From Microcoleus sp. bin38.metabat.b11b12b14.051 (lineage in GTDB: Bacteria; Cyanobacteriota; Cyanobacteriia; Cyanobacteriales; Microcoleaceae): DNA of 64,000 nucleotides. The notes beneath the pieces were generated by a model, which saw only the letters and a program-made list of their open reading frames with translations, was not told where the DNA came from and did no database searches. Each line of letters opens with the position of its first letter. The stretch's first letter is position 1. Below, piece after piece: positions 45,599 to 55,624 of the stretch. The stretch lies in NCBI RefSeq assembly GCF_013299165.1, contig NZ_JAAFKD010000009.1, positions 124,001 through 188,000 of the forward strand. Reading direction: 5' to 3'. Made by a program: the position numbers and the translations under genes.

Positions 45599-47386
45599 TC
45601 ACCGTAAATTTTCAGCCAAGGGCAAAGTAAACCAAAAAATTGCCCCAGCACCCGGAGTGCTAATTACCCCAATTTCCCCGCCGTGAGCTTCAATAATTTG
45701 TCGGCAAAGGTATAAGCCCAAACCCAAACCAACCGAGTGTCGGGATTGATAACCCCTAACATAAAGGTCAAACAGATGTTCGCACTGTTCCGGCCATATT
45801 CCCACTCCGTCATCTTCAACTGTGCAGCAAATCATGCTACTTGGGGAATTGGTAATTGGGGATTGGTAATTGGTAATTGGGAATTTGTCGATATCCTGTT
45901 TCGCTTCGCTTTGAGTTATAACTAATGTTTCCGCATTTATGACTTGAGCCGAAACCGTTAAATTCAGTCCGGGAAGATTGTGTTTTAAAGCATTAGCAAT
46001 TAAATTAGAAAAAACGCGCCATAACTGAGTAGTGTCAGCATTCACGGCGGGCAAATCATCGGGTACCAAATTTTTAAAAGTAGCTTGAGCCTCATTCATT
46101 GAAGGCTCCAAATCTGCCGCCGCTGCTTTAACTAGCGCGCTCAAATCTACCCGATCGCAGTGGAGAACCAAACCGCGCAATTCCCCAGCGTGAACTTCCA
46201 ACAGGGAATTAATCAACCGCAACTGCTGCTCGCTACCTTGAATCATCCGCTCCAAAACCGAACGGGGAATCGCGATCGAATCACCAGTTTTCGTCTGCCA
46301 ATTCCTGAGCACCATTAACATTCCCGCTACGGGGTTCCGCAAATCGTGAGAAAGAGCGTGAATAAACAGGCGCAGCGATTCTTGAGCCTGTTTCCGCTGC
46401 GTGATATCCTCAATTAAACCTTCATAGTAAAGCACGGAGCCGCTGCCGTCGCGAACCGCCCGCGCTTTCTCGGAAATCCAGACAATACTGCCGTCTGAGC
46501 GATAAATTTGGGACTCAAAATCCGAGACTGTGTTACTTTCCTCGATCGATCGCAAAAACTCTTTTCTGCGCGCTGGATCGACATACAACTGCCGCTCAAT
46601 GTCAGTAAACTTAGCCGTCACTTCTTCCGCGGAATCGCAGCCGTAAATCCGCGCTAAAGCTGGATTGGCAGTAATATAGCGGCCGTCGGGAGTGCTTTGA
46701 AAAATTCCCTCGCCAGCATTCTCAAAAATGCTGCGGTACTTCGCCTCCGCCGCCTCCAATTTTTGATAAGCAAATTCCAATTCGCATCTGGTGCTAAACT
46801 CTGTTCGTTGCAGGCATTCGTACCAATAAACCGACAAGTCGCAAATCAAACAAAACCAAAATAAATACAAGTAAAACCCGCTTAATCTAAAAGCAGTATA
46901 CTTAGCCAAACTGAGATTTAAAATTAAATTTATGCCGACATGGCAGAACAAAACGCCGAGTTGAGAAATCAGGTGCAGCCGCCAGCGGACGGGCATCAGT
47001 GTAGCTTGGGTGAGAAACGTTAAACTCCAAGTTAAAATTGGTAATTCTCCGACTCTTGCGAAGGCTAAACCAATCTGTACCACGACAGTAAGCGACCACG
47101 AAAAACCCAAAAATAGTAAACCTGGATAGCGCTTACCAATCGGGGTTTTTTGCAACATCAAACAAGTCAGCAAACCCAATTGTACAGCAGCGCTAGTGTA
47201 CAAATAAACAATTTTAAATTCCCGAGGCGCGAATATTGCTTCGCCGAGAAGATAGATAATGATTGTCAAGGCAAAAAAGATGGCGATTCGCACAGCAGGG
47301 CGCAGCCGATCGCGCAGGAAGCGATCGCGCCATACTTCATAAACCGTTAAGGCCTCAACTGATTTTTTATTGCCAGAATAAACCAT
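45599..47386 (-). CDS. Membrane PAS histidine kinase
   Basis: A 595-residue sensor kinase. About six membrane segments (~35-190), a coiled coil, a PAS domain (AKYRSIFENAGEGIFQSTPDGRYI, in part; ~215-335), HisKA with the phospho-His in FIHALSHDLRNP, and HATPase with N-box NLIANALKHN, D-box VEDDGVGI and GLGLGLYLC. In the HATPase domain, before the D-box, an in-frame heptamer array (45841-45885) adds FPITNYQSPITNS. It is a paralogue of the next gene upstream in its kinase core. Signal unknown. Confidence 0.92.
   Translation of the reverse strand: MVYSGNKKSVEALTVYEVWRDRFLRDRLRPAVRIAIFFALTIIIYLLGEAIFAPREFKIVYLYTSAAVQLGLLTCLMLQKTPIGKRYPGLLFLGFSWSLTVVVQIGLAFARVGELPILTWSLTFLTQATLMPVRWRLHLISQLGVLFCHVGINLILNLSLAKYTAFRLSGFYLYLFWFCLICDLSVYWYECLQRTEFSTRCELEFAYQKLEAAEAKYRSIFENAGEGIFQSTPDGRYITANPALARIYGCDSAEEVTAKFTDIERQLYVDPARRKEFLRSIEESNTVSDFESQIYRSDGSIVWISEKARAVRDGSGSVLYYEGLIEDITQRKQAQESLRLFIHALSHDLRNPVAGMLMVLRNWQTKTGDSIAIPRSVLERMIQGSEQQLRLINSLLEVHAGELRGLVLHCDRVDLSALVKAAAADLEPSMNEAQATFKNLVPDDLPAVNADTTQLWRVFSNLIANALKHNLPGLNLTVSAQVINAETLVITQSEAKQDIDKFPITNYQSPITNSPSSMICCTVEDDGVGIWPEQCEHLFDLYVRGYQSRHSVGLGLGLYLCRQIIEAHGGEIGVISTPGAGAIFWFTLPLAENLR
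45841..45885. repeat. Heptamer array inside a histidine kinase gene
   Basis: GGTAATT/GGGGATT heptamers in the HATPase-coding part of 45599-47386. It is translated on the minus strand as PITNYQS-type repeats. Confidence 0.85.
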
Positions 47387-47672
47387 ACCATTTTAGATTT
47401 TAGATTTTGGATTTTGGATTGAAGAATTGTTGATTGAAGAATTGCAGATTTTAAAACTGATTTTTGATGGATTAAAAAGTTAAGAATAGAACCTTGAAGA
47501 CTTGAGCATGAAAAAATTTAAAAAATGGGTTAATAGCGATTATCTAATTTGAATCGACCCAGAAACGGATACAATAGCCTGACTGTTGTCGTGGAAAAAA
47601 GAACATTTTAGATCCTAGTTAAACGTCGCAGATTAATCTGTGAAATCAAGTAAAAATCTCAAATCTCAAATC
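47387..47672. other. Intergenic between the two kinases, with heptamers
   Basis: TTTTAGA/TTTTGGA heptamers at about 47391-47420 and AAATCTC heptamers at about 47653-47686, the latter reaching the stop codon of the upstream kinase. Confidence 0.7.
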
Positions 47673-50600
47673 TCAAATCTCAAATCGACTGACAGCAGGT
47701 AGCGAAAACCAGAAAGTCGAGCCGCTTCCGGGGGTGCTTTCGACGCCGATGAAGCCGCCGTGAGCTTTGATAATTTGCTTGGAGAGGTACAATCCCAAAC
47801 CCAGCCCTGTTAATTGTCGGCTATTGGGGTCTTGAACGTAAAGTTCAAATAAAGATTCCTGTTGTTTGACGCTGATTCCCACTCCATTGTCTGTTACACT
47901 ACAGCGAACCATTTTTACGGTAACTTGGGGTAAATTGCTGCTGTTATTGCCAATTTGACCCTGATAGCGGGGCAGTTGACAACTGCCGTCAAGGTGAAAA
48001 TTGAGCTGGGTTTCCTGATTTTTGTCGGTGGTGTCGAGCGTCAAGGTACGATCGCCCGCAGCACAGGGCTGGTTGGGGAGACACCGGGCGACTAAATTAT
48101 TGGGGGATGTCAAAAACTGTGCGTTTTCGGCAAAATTTAGTGTTTTTTTAACTTCAATTACCTCGGCTTTAAATGTTATATTGACTCCCGGATGATTGTG
48201 TTTGATAGCATTGGTTAGGAGATTTTCTAGCACCCGCTGCAAGTGTTTGCTGTCGGCATTGATTAGCGGCAAATTTGCCGGAATTTCTTGAGTTAAAGTT
48301 GCTTGATTTTTGGATAGCATCGGTTCTAAATCCGCAACAATTGCTGAAGTCAAAGACTCGAAATGTAGCGGTTCTGTCTTAACAACAATTCCTTTGACCT
48401 CGCTGGCGTGAGCGTCGAGCAGGGAATTAACCATAGTCAATTGGTGTTCGCTAGCCTGAACGATGCGCTGCAAAATCGATCGCGAAACTGGAACATCCTG
48501 TATAGCTTCCGAGGGCGATTTGTTGAGCAAATTTTTGAGCAGGATTAACATTCCCATCACAGGAGTGCGGAGATTGTGAGAAACTGCGTGCAAAAATAGG
48601 TCTTTGAGGCGGTTGCTTTCTTGCAGTTCGTGCATTTTTTGCTGTAGTTGGCGGGTGCGTTCCTCTACTTGAGATTCTAAGTTGGCATTCAGGGCTTTTA
48701 CCTGCTGCAAAAGTTGGGCTTGTTGGAGGGCGATCGCCACTTGGGTAGCGAGTTTTTCTAACAAGTCAATTTCAAATTCTTGCCACTGGCGTCTGTCAGA
48801 ACACTGGTTGAGGGCCAAGATCCCGAACAGTTCGTCGCCGAGGACGATCGGCACATTTAAAGTCGCACGAATTTGATACTCCTGGTAGTATTTGGTAACG
48901 GCATCGCTCAGCGGCACCGCAGTAGTATCGCAAACTGTGCGGACGCGGCTGCGGGCATAAAAAGTTCTCAAGTGTGCGACGTGATTGTGGTCATCTAGCA
49001 GCAACCCCAAAATAGAACGGTATTGAGTACCCACAGATTCAGCCACAATTTTACCGTAGGCGGGCGTGGGAAGATTTGCCCCGGCTGCGTCCAGAATACC
49101 GATGAAAGCGCGGTCTGCTTTGAAAAATTGCCGGACTTCGGCGACAGTAGTATTGAGAATTTGTTCGAGATCGAGGGAGTGGCGAATCCGCAGGGCCATT
49201 TCTGAGAGGAGGCGATCGCGATCGGACGAGGCGCGCAAAGCCGCTTCCGCGCGGTGGCGTTCGGTAACGTCTTGGACTGTGGCGGCGATGACGTTAGAAT
49301 TAATTGCCGACTGTTCGCAGACAATGCGTTCGGAACCGTCGGCGATCGCAATTCGGTAGTTAATGCAATAGGGTTGGCGTTCAAATATCGCTTGAGATTG
49401 CGATCGCGCCACCAATTCTCGGTCGTCTGGATGTACGGCCTGCAAAAACACTTCAGGTGTGGGTTTGACAGTTCCCGGAGTCAAGCCCAAGAGGCGATAA
49501 AGTTCGTCCGACCACCGCAATTCAATATTTGGTGCAGGGTGTTCTGCGGATGCTGTGCAGTTTTGTGTGGTGGCGACAGCGGCGCAATTTAAATCCCAAT
49601 TACCCAACCCAGCGATGCGCTGGGCGTTGGCTAAACTAGCGTGAGCATCGCGCAACAGAGCGGCAGTCCGGCGCAATTCCACGAGGGCTTGCTCGCGTTC
49701 AGCGACAGCCGCAGCCAACATCAGGGCCACAATGGCGATCGTACCGGTAAAAGCTTGTAAGAATAAAACCGCCTGTTTGAGATTTTCGCTTTTGACCAGA
49801 AACGGGCCGCCTCCCTGGACTGCGCCCCAAATCGCGATACAAGAGACGATCGAATAAGCAAAAATCGCTCCCGGCGGCCGCAACCGCAGGGCTGCCCAAA
49901 CTATCAGAGGAAAAGGCAGATATTCCAGGGGATACAGAGCGATCGGCGCCTGTGTTTTCGAGCAAAAAACCAACCAGCTAACGGTGACTAGCAGAGTTAG
50001 CAAAATCAGTGCTTCTAAGGAAGATAAAATTAAAATTTTCTGATTGTAGCGGTTGTTAGTTGCTTGATATGCGATCGGGTAATTGGTAATTGGTAATTGG
50101 TAATTGGTAATTGGTAATTTTAGCCTGAGCGAAGTCGAAGGCTGGTAATTGGTAATTGGTAATTGGTATTTAAACCAGTTTAAAATTGATGTAAAATTTG
50201 AAATACTACGGGATTTTACGGGTAATTTAATACTTTTAAAAGCGTCGTTTAAAGTTAGCAGGACGGGCGTGACGATCAAAATTCCCATCCCGTCTCCGAG
50301 CCATGTAGTCCACCAATTACGAGAGAAATTGCTCCACTGAGCCCAACCAAAAACGCACGTAGCCAAGTTACCGAGGGTTGAACCGAGCAAAGTAGACCCG
50401 ATGACTGCGCCCGCCACCAAGCCCAGAACATCTCGCAGTCGATCGAGCTTAGTGCAAAATCCGCTCCGGTGCAGCAGGGTCTCCCCAGCCAGCGCTTGCA
50501 GGGTAACGCTAAAAGCCGATGTGACAATCACAGCCGAGGGTATACCGGCGGTTGAGTTTAACAGCACCGAACCGACGGCAATGCCCGGCCACATCCGGCG

Positions 50601-50771
50601 CCCTTGCAGCAGCATTGCCGCCAGCGCAATGCCGGCGGGGGGCCACACGGGCGAGGCTTCGGCTTTCACCAGTCCCAGTACGGACACTGCCAGTTTTCCG
50701 GTAACAAAGTAAGCCAGGGCTAGGATGCCGATGTGCAGAAGGGGTTGAGTGTGACTCTTAAGCAATTTCAT
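47673..50771 (-). CDS. MASE1-PAS-GAF histidine kinase
   Basis: A 1032-residue membrane sensor kinase. MASE1 membrane sensor (~10-350; FVTGKLAVSVLGL, SPVWPPAGIALAA), coiled coil, PAS (~405-510), GAF (~520-680), coiled coil, HisKA with FLHAVSHNLRTP, HATPase with LLTNAIKHN, VTDNGVGI, GLGLGLYLS. In-frame heptamer arrays (50083-50167) add two LPITNYQ-type stretches around STSLRLK within the MASE1 region. Kinase core closely related to the 595-residue neighbour, so tandem duplication is likely. A second low-complexity insert precedes the D-box. Confidence 0.92.
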   Translation of the reverse strand: MKLLKSHTQPLLHIGILALAYFVTGKLAVSVLGLVKAEASPVWPPAGIALAAMLLQGRRMWPGIAVGSVLLNSTAGIPSAVIVTSAFSVTLQALAGETLLHRSGFCTKLDRLRDVLGLVAGAVIGSTLLGSTLGNLATCVFGWAQWSNFSRNWWTTWLGDGMGILIVTPVLLTLNDAFKSIKLPVKSRSISNFTSILNWFKYQLPITNYQPSTSLRLKLPITNYQLPITNYPIAYQATNNRYNQKILILSSLEALILLTLLVTVSWLVFCSKTQAPIALYPLEYLPFPLIVWAALRLRPPGAIFAYSIVSCIAIWGAVQGGGPFLVKSENLKQAVLFLQAFTGTIAIVALMLAAAVAEREQALVELRRTAALLRDAHASLANAQRIAGLGNWDLNCAAVATTQNCTASAEHPAPNIELRWSDELYRLLGLTPGTVKPTPEVFLQAVHPDDRELVARSQSQAIFERQPYCINYRIAIADGSERIVCEQSAINSNVIAATVQDVTERHRAEAALRASSDRDRLLSEMALRIRHSLDLEQILNTTVAEVRQFFKADRAFIGILDAAGANLPTPAYGKIVAESVGTQYRSILGLLLDDHNHVAHLRTFYARSRVRTVCDTTAVPLSDAVTKYYQEYQIRATLNVPIVLGDELFGILALNQCSDRRQWQEFEIDLLEKLATQVAIALQQAQLLQQVKALNANLESQVEERTRQLQQKMHELQESNRLKDLFLHAVSHNLRTPVMGMLILLKNLLNKSPSEAIQDVPVSRSILQRIVQASEHQLTMVNSLLDAHASEVKGIVVKTEPLHFESLTSAIVADLEPMLSKNQATLTQEIPANLPLINADSKHLQRVLENLLTNAIKHNHPGVNITFKAEVIEVKKTLNFAENAQFLTSPNNLVARCLPNQPCAAGDRTLTLDTTDKNQETQLNFHLDGSCQLPRYQGQIGNNSSNLPQVTVKMVRCSVTDNGVGISVKQQESLFELYVQDPNSRQLTGLGLGLYLSKQIIKAHGGFIGVESTPGSGSTFWFSLPAVSRFEI
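50083..50168. repeat. Heptamer array inside the MASE1 kinase gene
   Basis: GGTAATT repeated about six and then about three times, split by CCTGAGCGAAGTCGAAGG (50124-50141). Translated on the minus strand as LPITNYQ units. Confidence 0.9.
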
Positions 50772-50883
50772 TGGTTTGTGCGATCGAATCCTCCATGGCT
50801 ACTTTTAAATTTAGGTGGATGAGGGGCGATCGAGCTTCCTCCTGACGAATCACCTGACTGGGCGAAGGGGAGAGGGGGAGAAT

Positions 50884-51001
50884 TGCCCCATGCCCCATGC
50901 CCCATGCCCCACCCTTCGACTTCGCTCAGGGCGAGATGCCCCATGCCCCATGCCCCATGCCCCATGCCCCATGCCCCATGCCCCATGCCCCATGCCCCAT
51001 G
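50884..51001. repeat. CATGCCC heptamer array with a 20-bp insert
   Basis: About 13 CATGCCC heptamers interrupted at 50912-50931 by CCCTTCGACTTCGCTCAGGG, the inverse of the insert in the array at 50124. It lies between the Ser/Thr kinase stop and the MASE1 kinase start. Confidence 0.9.
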
Positions 51002-51006
51002 ACTTC

Positions 51007-52638
51007 TTAAAATCCAAAACCCCGCTTACCATCAGGCTTTGTAGTCAGCCAATTCGTTTTAGCAGTTGCCAGTTGTTCCTCGCTAACTGTAGCGTCAGTC
51101 AGATTCGCGCCGCACAAATTCGCGCCCCGCAAATTTGCCTTAGTCAAATAAGCGCCAGTCAAGTCAGCACCCCGGAAATCCACGCCTTCAAAATTAGCAG
51201 TGCTGCAATAAGCTTCAGTCAAATTTGCTCCTCGCAAATTCGCCTTAATTAAGCGGGCGTGGCCGAGATTCGCCCCCGACAAATCCGCTCCTTGCAAATT
51301 TGCCTTCACCAACCTAGCCTGATAAAAATTCCCCCCCGCCAACAGGGCTTTTGGCAGTTGCAAACCCGACAATTCACAGTCAGCAAAATCGCGCTTGCCT
51401 TTAAAATATGCCGCTCGCAAGTTGTTGCTGTCCCACTTGACAACAGCTTTCGTTACCTTGGTCGCAGCTATATTACCCGAAAGTGCGGTCGTTGCGAAAG
51501 TTCTGCCGGACTCTGCCAGACTGCGGGCAACTCTGGGCTGCATCCCCGTATTTCCCGATTGGGTGAAGGAAGTTCGAGGGCGGATGCTTTGCTTGGTCGA
51601 TCGCCAATCTTGACCGGTTTTGGTTTGGGGCGAGGGCCAGGAAGTAGCATCATCGTTAAATATAGTCTGCTCTTCAACTGTGCGGCCGCCGGCGTTGAAT
51701 TGAGTTGCCAAGCCGTCGCAAAGGTCTGCGTCTTCAAATTCGCCATTCAGGGCTTTGATCACATCTGCTGCCGATTGAAAGCGGTGACTGACGATCGGCT
51801 TCAGCATTTTATCGAGAATCCGCGCAAAATTTGGACTCACCTGAACGTGAGGCTGCCAAACAATTTCGCCGGTGACGCCATCGAAATCTAAATCCTTGGG
51901 CGACTTACTTGTGAGCAAGTACAAGCAAGTCATGCCCAAGGCGTAGATATCGCTAGCAAATATCGGCCGCAGTGCCATTTGTTCTGGGGGAGCAAAACTA
52001 AACGTGCCCACTGAAAATTTCGTGTTAGCGCTTTGGTCGGCGGGGTCTAATAATAGTGTTTGGCTAACTTGGTCTTTTACGGCTCCGAAGTCAATCAAAA
52101 CTAAGTGATTGTCTTGACTGCGGCGAATAATATTTGCAGGTTTGATGTCTCTGTGAATTACTCCTTGACTGTGGACGTATTGCACTACTGACAGAATTTC
52201 TAATAGAAAATTTTTAACGTCTGATTCGTTGAAACGCCCTGATTGCTTGACTTCTTGTTTCAAAGTCGAGCCTTTAACATACTCTTGAACTAAGTAAAAT
52301 TGCTGTTCGGTTTCAAAATAGTCTAGCAGCCTCGGTACTTGCGGGTGGTCGCCGAGTTGACCGAGGGTTTTCGCCTCTCGCTTGAATAATTCCCGCGCCA
52401 TTTCTAAAACTCGCGGCGACGAACTACTGGGTCGCAGTTGCTTGACCACACAACTCGGTTGACCGGGCAAAGAGATGTCTTTTGCCAGAAATGTAGCTCC
52501 AAAACCTCCTTGTCCTAAAGGTTCAATGACTCGGTAGCGAGCGCGCAGCAATAGCCGCGCGCCGCACGTCTGACACTGGAGAATAGAGTCAGGAGGATTT
52601 TGAGGATGGGGACAGCCCGGATTTACGCAGTAGCTCAT
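51007..52638 (-). CDS. Ser/Thr protein kinase with pentapeptide repeats (SpkB-like)
   Basis: A 543-residue Hanks-type kinase. A Cys-rich N-terminus (YCVNPGCPHPQNP, CQTCGARLL) precedes the kinase domain (~33-300): glycine loop PLGQGGFGATFLAKD, lysine in CVVKQL, catalytic loop HRDIKPANI (~160), DFG in LIDFGAVKD. A Ser/Thr-rich linker leads to pentapeptide repeats (~430-520; ANLQGADLSGANLGHARLIK, in part). This architecture matches cyanobacterial SpkB. Substrates unknown. Confidence 0.92.
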   Translation of the reverse strand: MSYCVNPGCPHPQNPPDSILQCQTCGARLLLRARYRVIEPLGQGGFGATFLAKDISLPGQPSCVVKQLRPSSSSPRVLEMARELFKREAKTLGQLGDHPQVPRLLDYFETEQQFYLVQEYVKGSTLKQEVKQSGRFNESDVKNFLLEILSVVQYVHSQGVIHRDIKPANIIRRSQDNHLVLIDFGAVKDQVSQTLLLDPADQSANTKFSVGTFSFAPPEQMALRPIFASDIYALGMTCLYLLTSKSPKDLDFDGVTGEIVWQPHVQVSPNFARILDKMLKPIVSHRFQSAADVIKALNGEFEDADLCDGLATQFNAGGRTVEEQTIFNDDATSWPSPQTKTGQDWRSTKQSIRPRTSFTQSGNTGMQPRVARSLAESGRTFATTALSGNIAATKVTKAVVKWDSNNLRAAYFKGKRDFADCELSGLQLPKALLAGGNFYQARLVKANLQGADLSGANLGHARLIKANLRGANLTEAYCSTANFEGVDFRGADLTGAYLTKANLRGANLCGANLTDATVSEEQLATAKTNWLTTKPDGKRGFGF

Positions 52639-53176
52639 GTTGATTGAGTTTGCCTATGTTTTTCTGATTTTGCTCTGGCGAGCGCTAGACTACACAAATT
52701 CCCTGAGAGCGCTTCTGCTAGAAATACCGATCTATCAGTTGCCTGTGGGACGTGCGTCCGGTTGCGAATTGGAATTGCACCTAAGTCTTTTAGGCCGATA
52801 TCTTTTCCCTATTTTGATTATCTCGCTGCTGTGAGTTTTTTCGGTAGATTATCCTTGAACATAGTTTAAAGACTTGCTAAAGTTGCCCTTTTTTGTGTAA
52901 AGTCTTTCTAAACTTAGGTGCTTTTTGCGCTGTTAGATATCTCTAGCATACCTCATGTTCTGAATGAGATTGTTACTCATCTCACAGCAGCCATCTACCT
53001 TTGAGGCGATCGCTCATTTTTGCTGATCTATATCACTATAGTCTTGACAAATTTTAACTCATGTGGTATCAAAAGCATTCCCGAATAAATTCTGGGACTG
53101 CACAGTCGAAGCCGACGGGCGCAGACTACTGACCTAATAACTACCGAACGCGACAACTAAACTACTGACTCTCATT
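52639..53176. other. Divergent intergenic region before pheT
   Basis: Contains a fragment like the TACCTCAT ends of the heptamer MITEs (about 52948-52960) and the promoter candidate at 53044. A plus-strand frame at 52637-52834 is not supported. Confidence 0.5.
53044..53072 (+). promoter_or_regulatory. Sigma-70-like promoter candidate for pheT
   Basis: TTGACA (53044-53049), a 17-bp spacer, then TATCAA (53067-53072), about 105 bp before the pheT start. Confidence 0.4.
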
Positions 53177-55621
53177 ATGCGTATTTCTCTAAACTGGCTG
53201 CGGGAATTGGTGGATGTGACAATATCCCCGGAAGAATTAGCCGAAACTCTGACAATGGCCGGATTTGAAGTCGAAGAAATCGAAGACCGCCGTCAATGGG
53301 CCGACGGCGTAGTATTGGGTAAAATAGTTGCGATAGAACAACATCCCAACGCTGACAAATTGAGAGTTTGTCAAGTGGATGTCGGCAAAGCTGAAGCATT
53401 AAATATTGTTTGTGGCGCACCCAACGCGAGGGCAGATATTTACGTAGCTGTCGCCGTTGTCGGCACTTTTTTATCGACGATTGATTTAAAGATTAAACCA
53501 GCTAAATTGCGCGGGGTTCCTTCGGAAGGAATGATTTGCTCTCTCGCCGAATTGGGCTTGTTGAAGGAATCAGCAGGAATTCACATTTTCGAGCTAGAAA
53601 ATCCTGAATTGGGCAGCGATATTCGCCCGCTTTTGGGTTTGGATGATGTGATTTTAGACTTGACGGCAACTGCTAACCGTGCAGATGCTTTAAGCATGGT
53701 GGGCGTAGCGCGGGAAGTGGCGGCGCTAACTGGCGCAAGTTTGAGAATTCCTGAAGTTAATAATGTGGCGATTGATGGGAAAGCAAGTCCTAATTTAGCG
53801 GTAGAAATATCGGAACTGCAAGGATGTCCGATTTACATTGGCACGGAAATTTCAGGAGTGAAAATTGCTCCGTCTCCAGCTTGGTTGCAGCAGCGATTGC
53901 AGGCGGCGGGAGTGCGGCCGATTAATAATGTGGTTGATATCACTAATTACATTTTACTCGAATGGGGACAACCGCTGCACGCTTTCGATCGCGATCGCCT
54001 ACAATCTTTCACCGGCACTTCCGACATCAACATCGGCGTGCGCTTTGCCAAACCAGGGGAATCGTTCAAAACCTTGGACGGACAAAACCGCAATTTGCAA
54101 GCACAAAATCTGTTAATTACTGCTAGCGACAAACCCGTAGCCCTAGCTGGAGTCATGGGTGGCGAAGATACGGAAGTACACGAAGGAACCGAAAATTTAG
54201 TCTTGGAAGCGGCGATTTTTGACCAAGCAACGATTCGCCGTTCGGCGCGCGCTCAAGGGCTGCGGAGTGAGGCATCGATCCGCTACGAACGGGGGGTGAA
54301 TCAGGCGGCTTTGACGACGGCGTGCGATCGCGCTATTAGCCTAATTTTGGAGTTGGCTGGTGGCGCTGCGACGGTGCAGAAAACGGCGAGTTCGGGGGAA
54401 AATTTGAGTTGGTCGCGATCGCTCGAATTGCGTCTCGATCGAGTAAACTCAGTGTTAGGACAGTTGAAAAGAGGAGCAACCGGCGGTTCGGCATATCTGG
54501 AACCCGAGGAAGTAAAAAATATCCTCACAGCTTTGGGATGCGAAGTTGCTGCGACGGAAAAAGAACGGGTTTTGGCGATAACTGTTCCTGCTTATCGTTA
54601 CCGAGATTTAGAAAGAGAAATCGATTTAATCGAAGAAGTCGCGAGACTCCACGGATACGACAATTTCTGCGATACTTTACCCAGCGAAACCGAACCGGGT
54701 TACTTATCTCCAGAATACGCGCAAATACGGAATGTGCGATCGGCTTTTCGGGCGGCCGGTTTGACAGAGTTGATGCACTATTCCTTAGTAAAAACTGAGG
54801 GAGACAATCAAGTTGTGCTAGCGAATCCGTTGTTTGTCGAGTATTCGGCTTTGCGGACGGAAATGCTGTCAGGTTTGATTGATGCTTTCCAATACAATTT
54901 GGAACAAGGAAGCGGCGCACTTAATGGTTTTGAGGTCGGACGCATTTTTTGGAAAGAAGGCGATGCGAAGAAAGAAGCAGATGCCGTAGCGGGGATTATT
55001 GGTGGCGACCCGACAGTGTGGAAATGGCAGCAAGGTGGGCGCGATCGACCTTTGACTTGGTTTGAAGCAAAAGGTGTCCTAGAAAGTGTGTTTCAGCAGT
55101 TGGGCTTGGCTGTGGAATATGCGGGGGATTCCTCTAATGGGCGCTTGCATCCAGGGCGCACAGCAGCCTTATCGTTAAACGGGAAACAGTTGGGAGTTTT
55201 CGGACAGTTACACCCGCAATTGCAGCAGGAAAAGGGTTTGCCGGAACAGGTTTATGTGTTTCAATTAGATTTAGCCGTGTTGTTGGATGAATTAGGTCGA
55301 TCGAGTAATGCAACTCGTAAATTCGCCGGTTATTCGAGTTTCCCAGCTTCCGACAGAGACATCGCCTTTTTCGCACCGATTGAAGTTCCGGTGGTTGAGA
55401 TGCAGAGTGCGATGAAACGGGCGGCTGGTAGCTTGCTAGATTCCGTGGAACTCTTCGACGAGTATCGCGGCGACAACGTACCCGCGGGCCAACGTAGTTT
55501 AGCATTTCGGTTGAATTATCGATCGGGCGATCGAACATTAAGCGAAACCGATGTCGAACCAGCCCAACAAAAAGTCCGCGACATCCTAGTCGAAAAATTC
55601 GGAGTCAGCCTCAGAAGCTAA
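53177..55621 (+). CDS. pheT: Phenylalanine--tRNA ligase beta subunit
   Basis: An 814-residue subunit of the (alpha-beta)2 enzyme. Start [20 protein letters not shown]; tRNA-binding OB domain (~40-150, [20 protein letters not shown]), B3/B4 editing domain (~210-390, [17 protein letters not shown] just before it), B5 domain, catalytic-like core, and the C-terminal FDX-ACB domain (~720-814, [20 protein letters not shown]). Length and order are normal. pheS is not in the window. Confidence 0.97.
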   Translation: MRISLNWLRELVDVTISPEELAETLTMAGFEVEEIEDRRQWADGVVLGKIVAIEQHPNADKLRVCQVDVGKAEALNIVCGAPNARADIYVAVAVVGTFLSTIDLKIKPAKLRGVPSEGMICSLAELGLLKESAGIHIFELENPELGSDIRPLLGLDDVILDLTATANRADALSMVGVAREVAALTGASLRIPEVNNVAIDGKASPNLAVEISELQGCPIYIGTEISGVKIAPSPAWLQQRLQAAGVRPINNVVDITNYILLEWGQPLHAFDRDRLQSFTGTSDINIGVRFAKPGESFKTLDGQNRNLQAQNLLITASDKPVALAGVMGGEDTEVHEGTENLVLEAAIFDQATIRRSARAQGLRSEASIRYERGVNQAALTTACDRAISLILELAGGAATVQKTASSGENLSWSRSLELRLDRVNSVLGQLKRGATGGSAYLEPEEVKNILTALGCEVAATEKERVLAITVPAYRYRDLEREIDLIEEVARLHGYDNFCDTLPSETEPGYLSPEYAQIRNVRSAFRAAGLTELMHYSLVKTEGDNQVVLANPLFVEYSALRTEMLSGLIDAFQYNLEQGSGALNGFEVGRIFWKEGDAKKEADAVAGIIGGDPTVWKWQQGGRDRPLTWFEAKGVLESVFQQLGLAVEYAGDSSNGRLHPGRTAALSLNGKQLGVFGQLHPQLQQEKGLPEQVYVFQLDLAVLLDELGRSSNATRKFAGYSSFPASDRDIAFFAPIEVPVVEMQSAMKRAAGSLLDSVELFDEYRGDNVPAGQRSLAFRLNYRSGDRTLSETDVEPAQQKVRDILVEKFGVSLRS

Positions 55622-55624
55622 CCG

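Noticed and set aside
50768-51252. Frames reading MGHGAWG or CPMPHAP repeats
   Set aside because: Translation of the CATGCCC heptamer array; no independent coding evidence.
52637-52834. 65-codon hydrophobic frame divergent from the Ser/Thr kinase
   Set aside because: Start overlaps the kinase start codon, no ribosome binding site, no recognised family.
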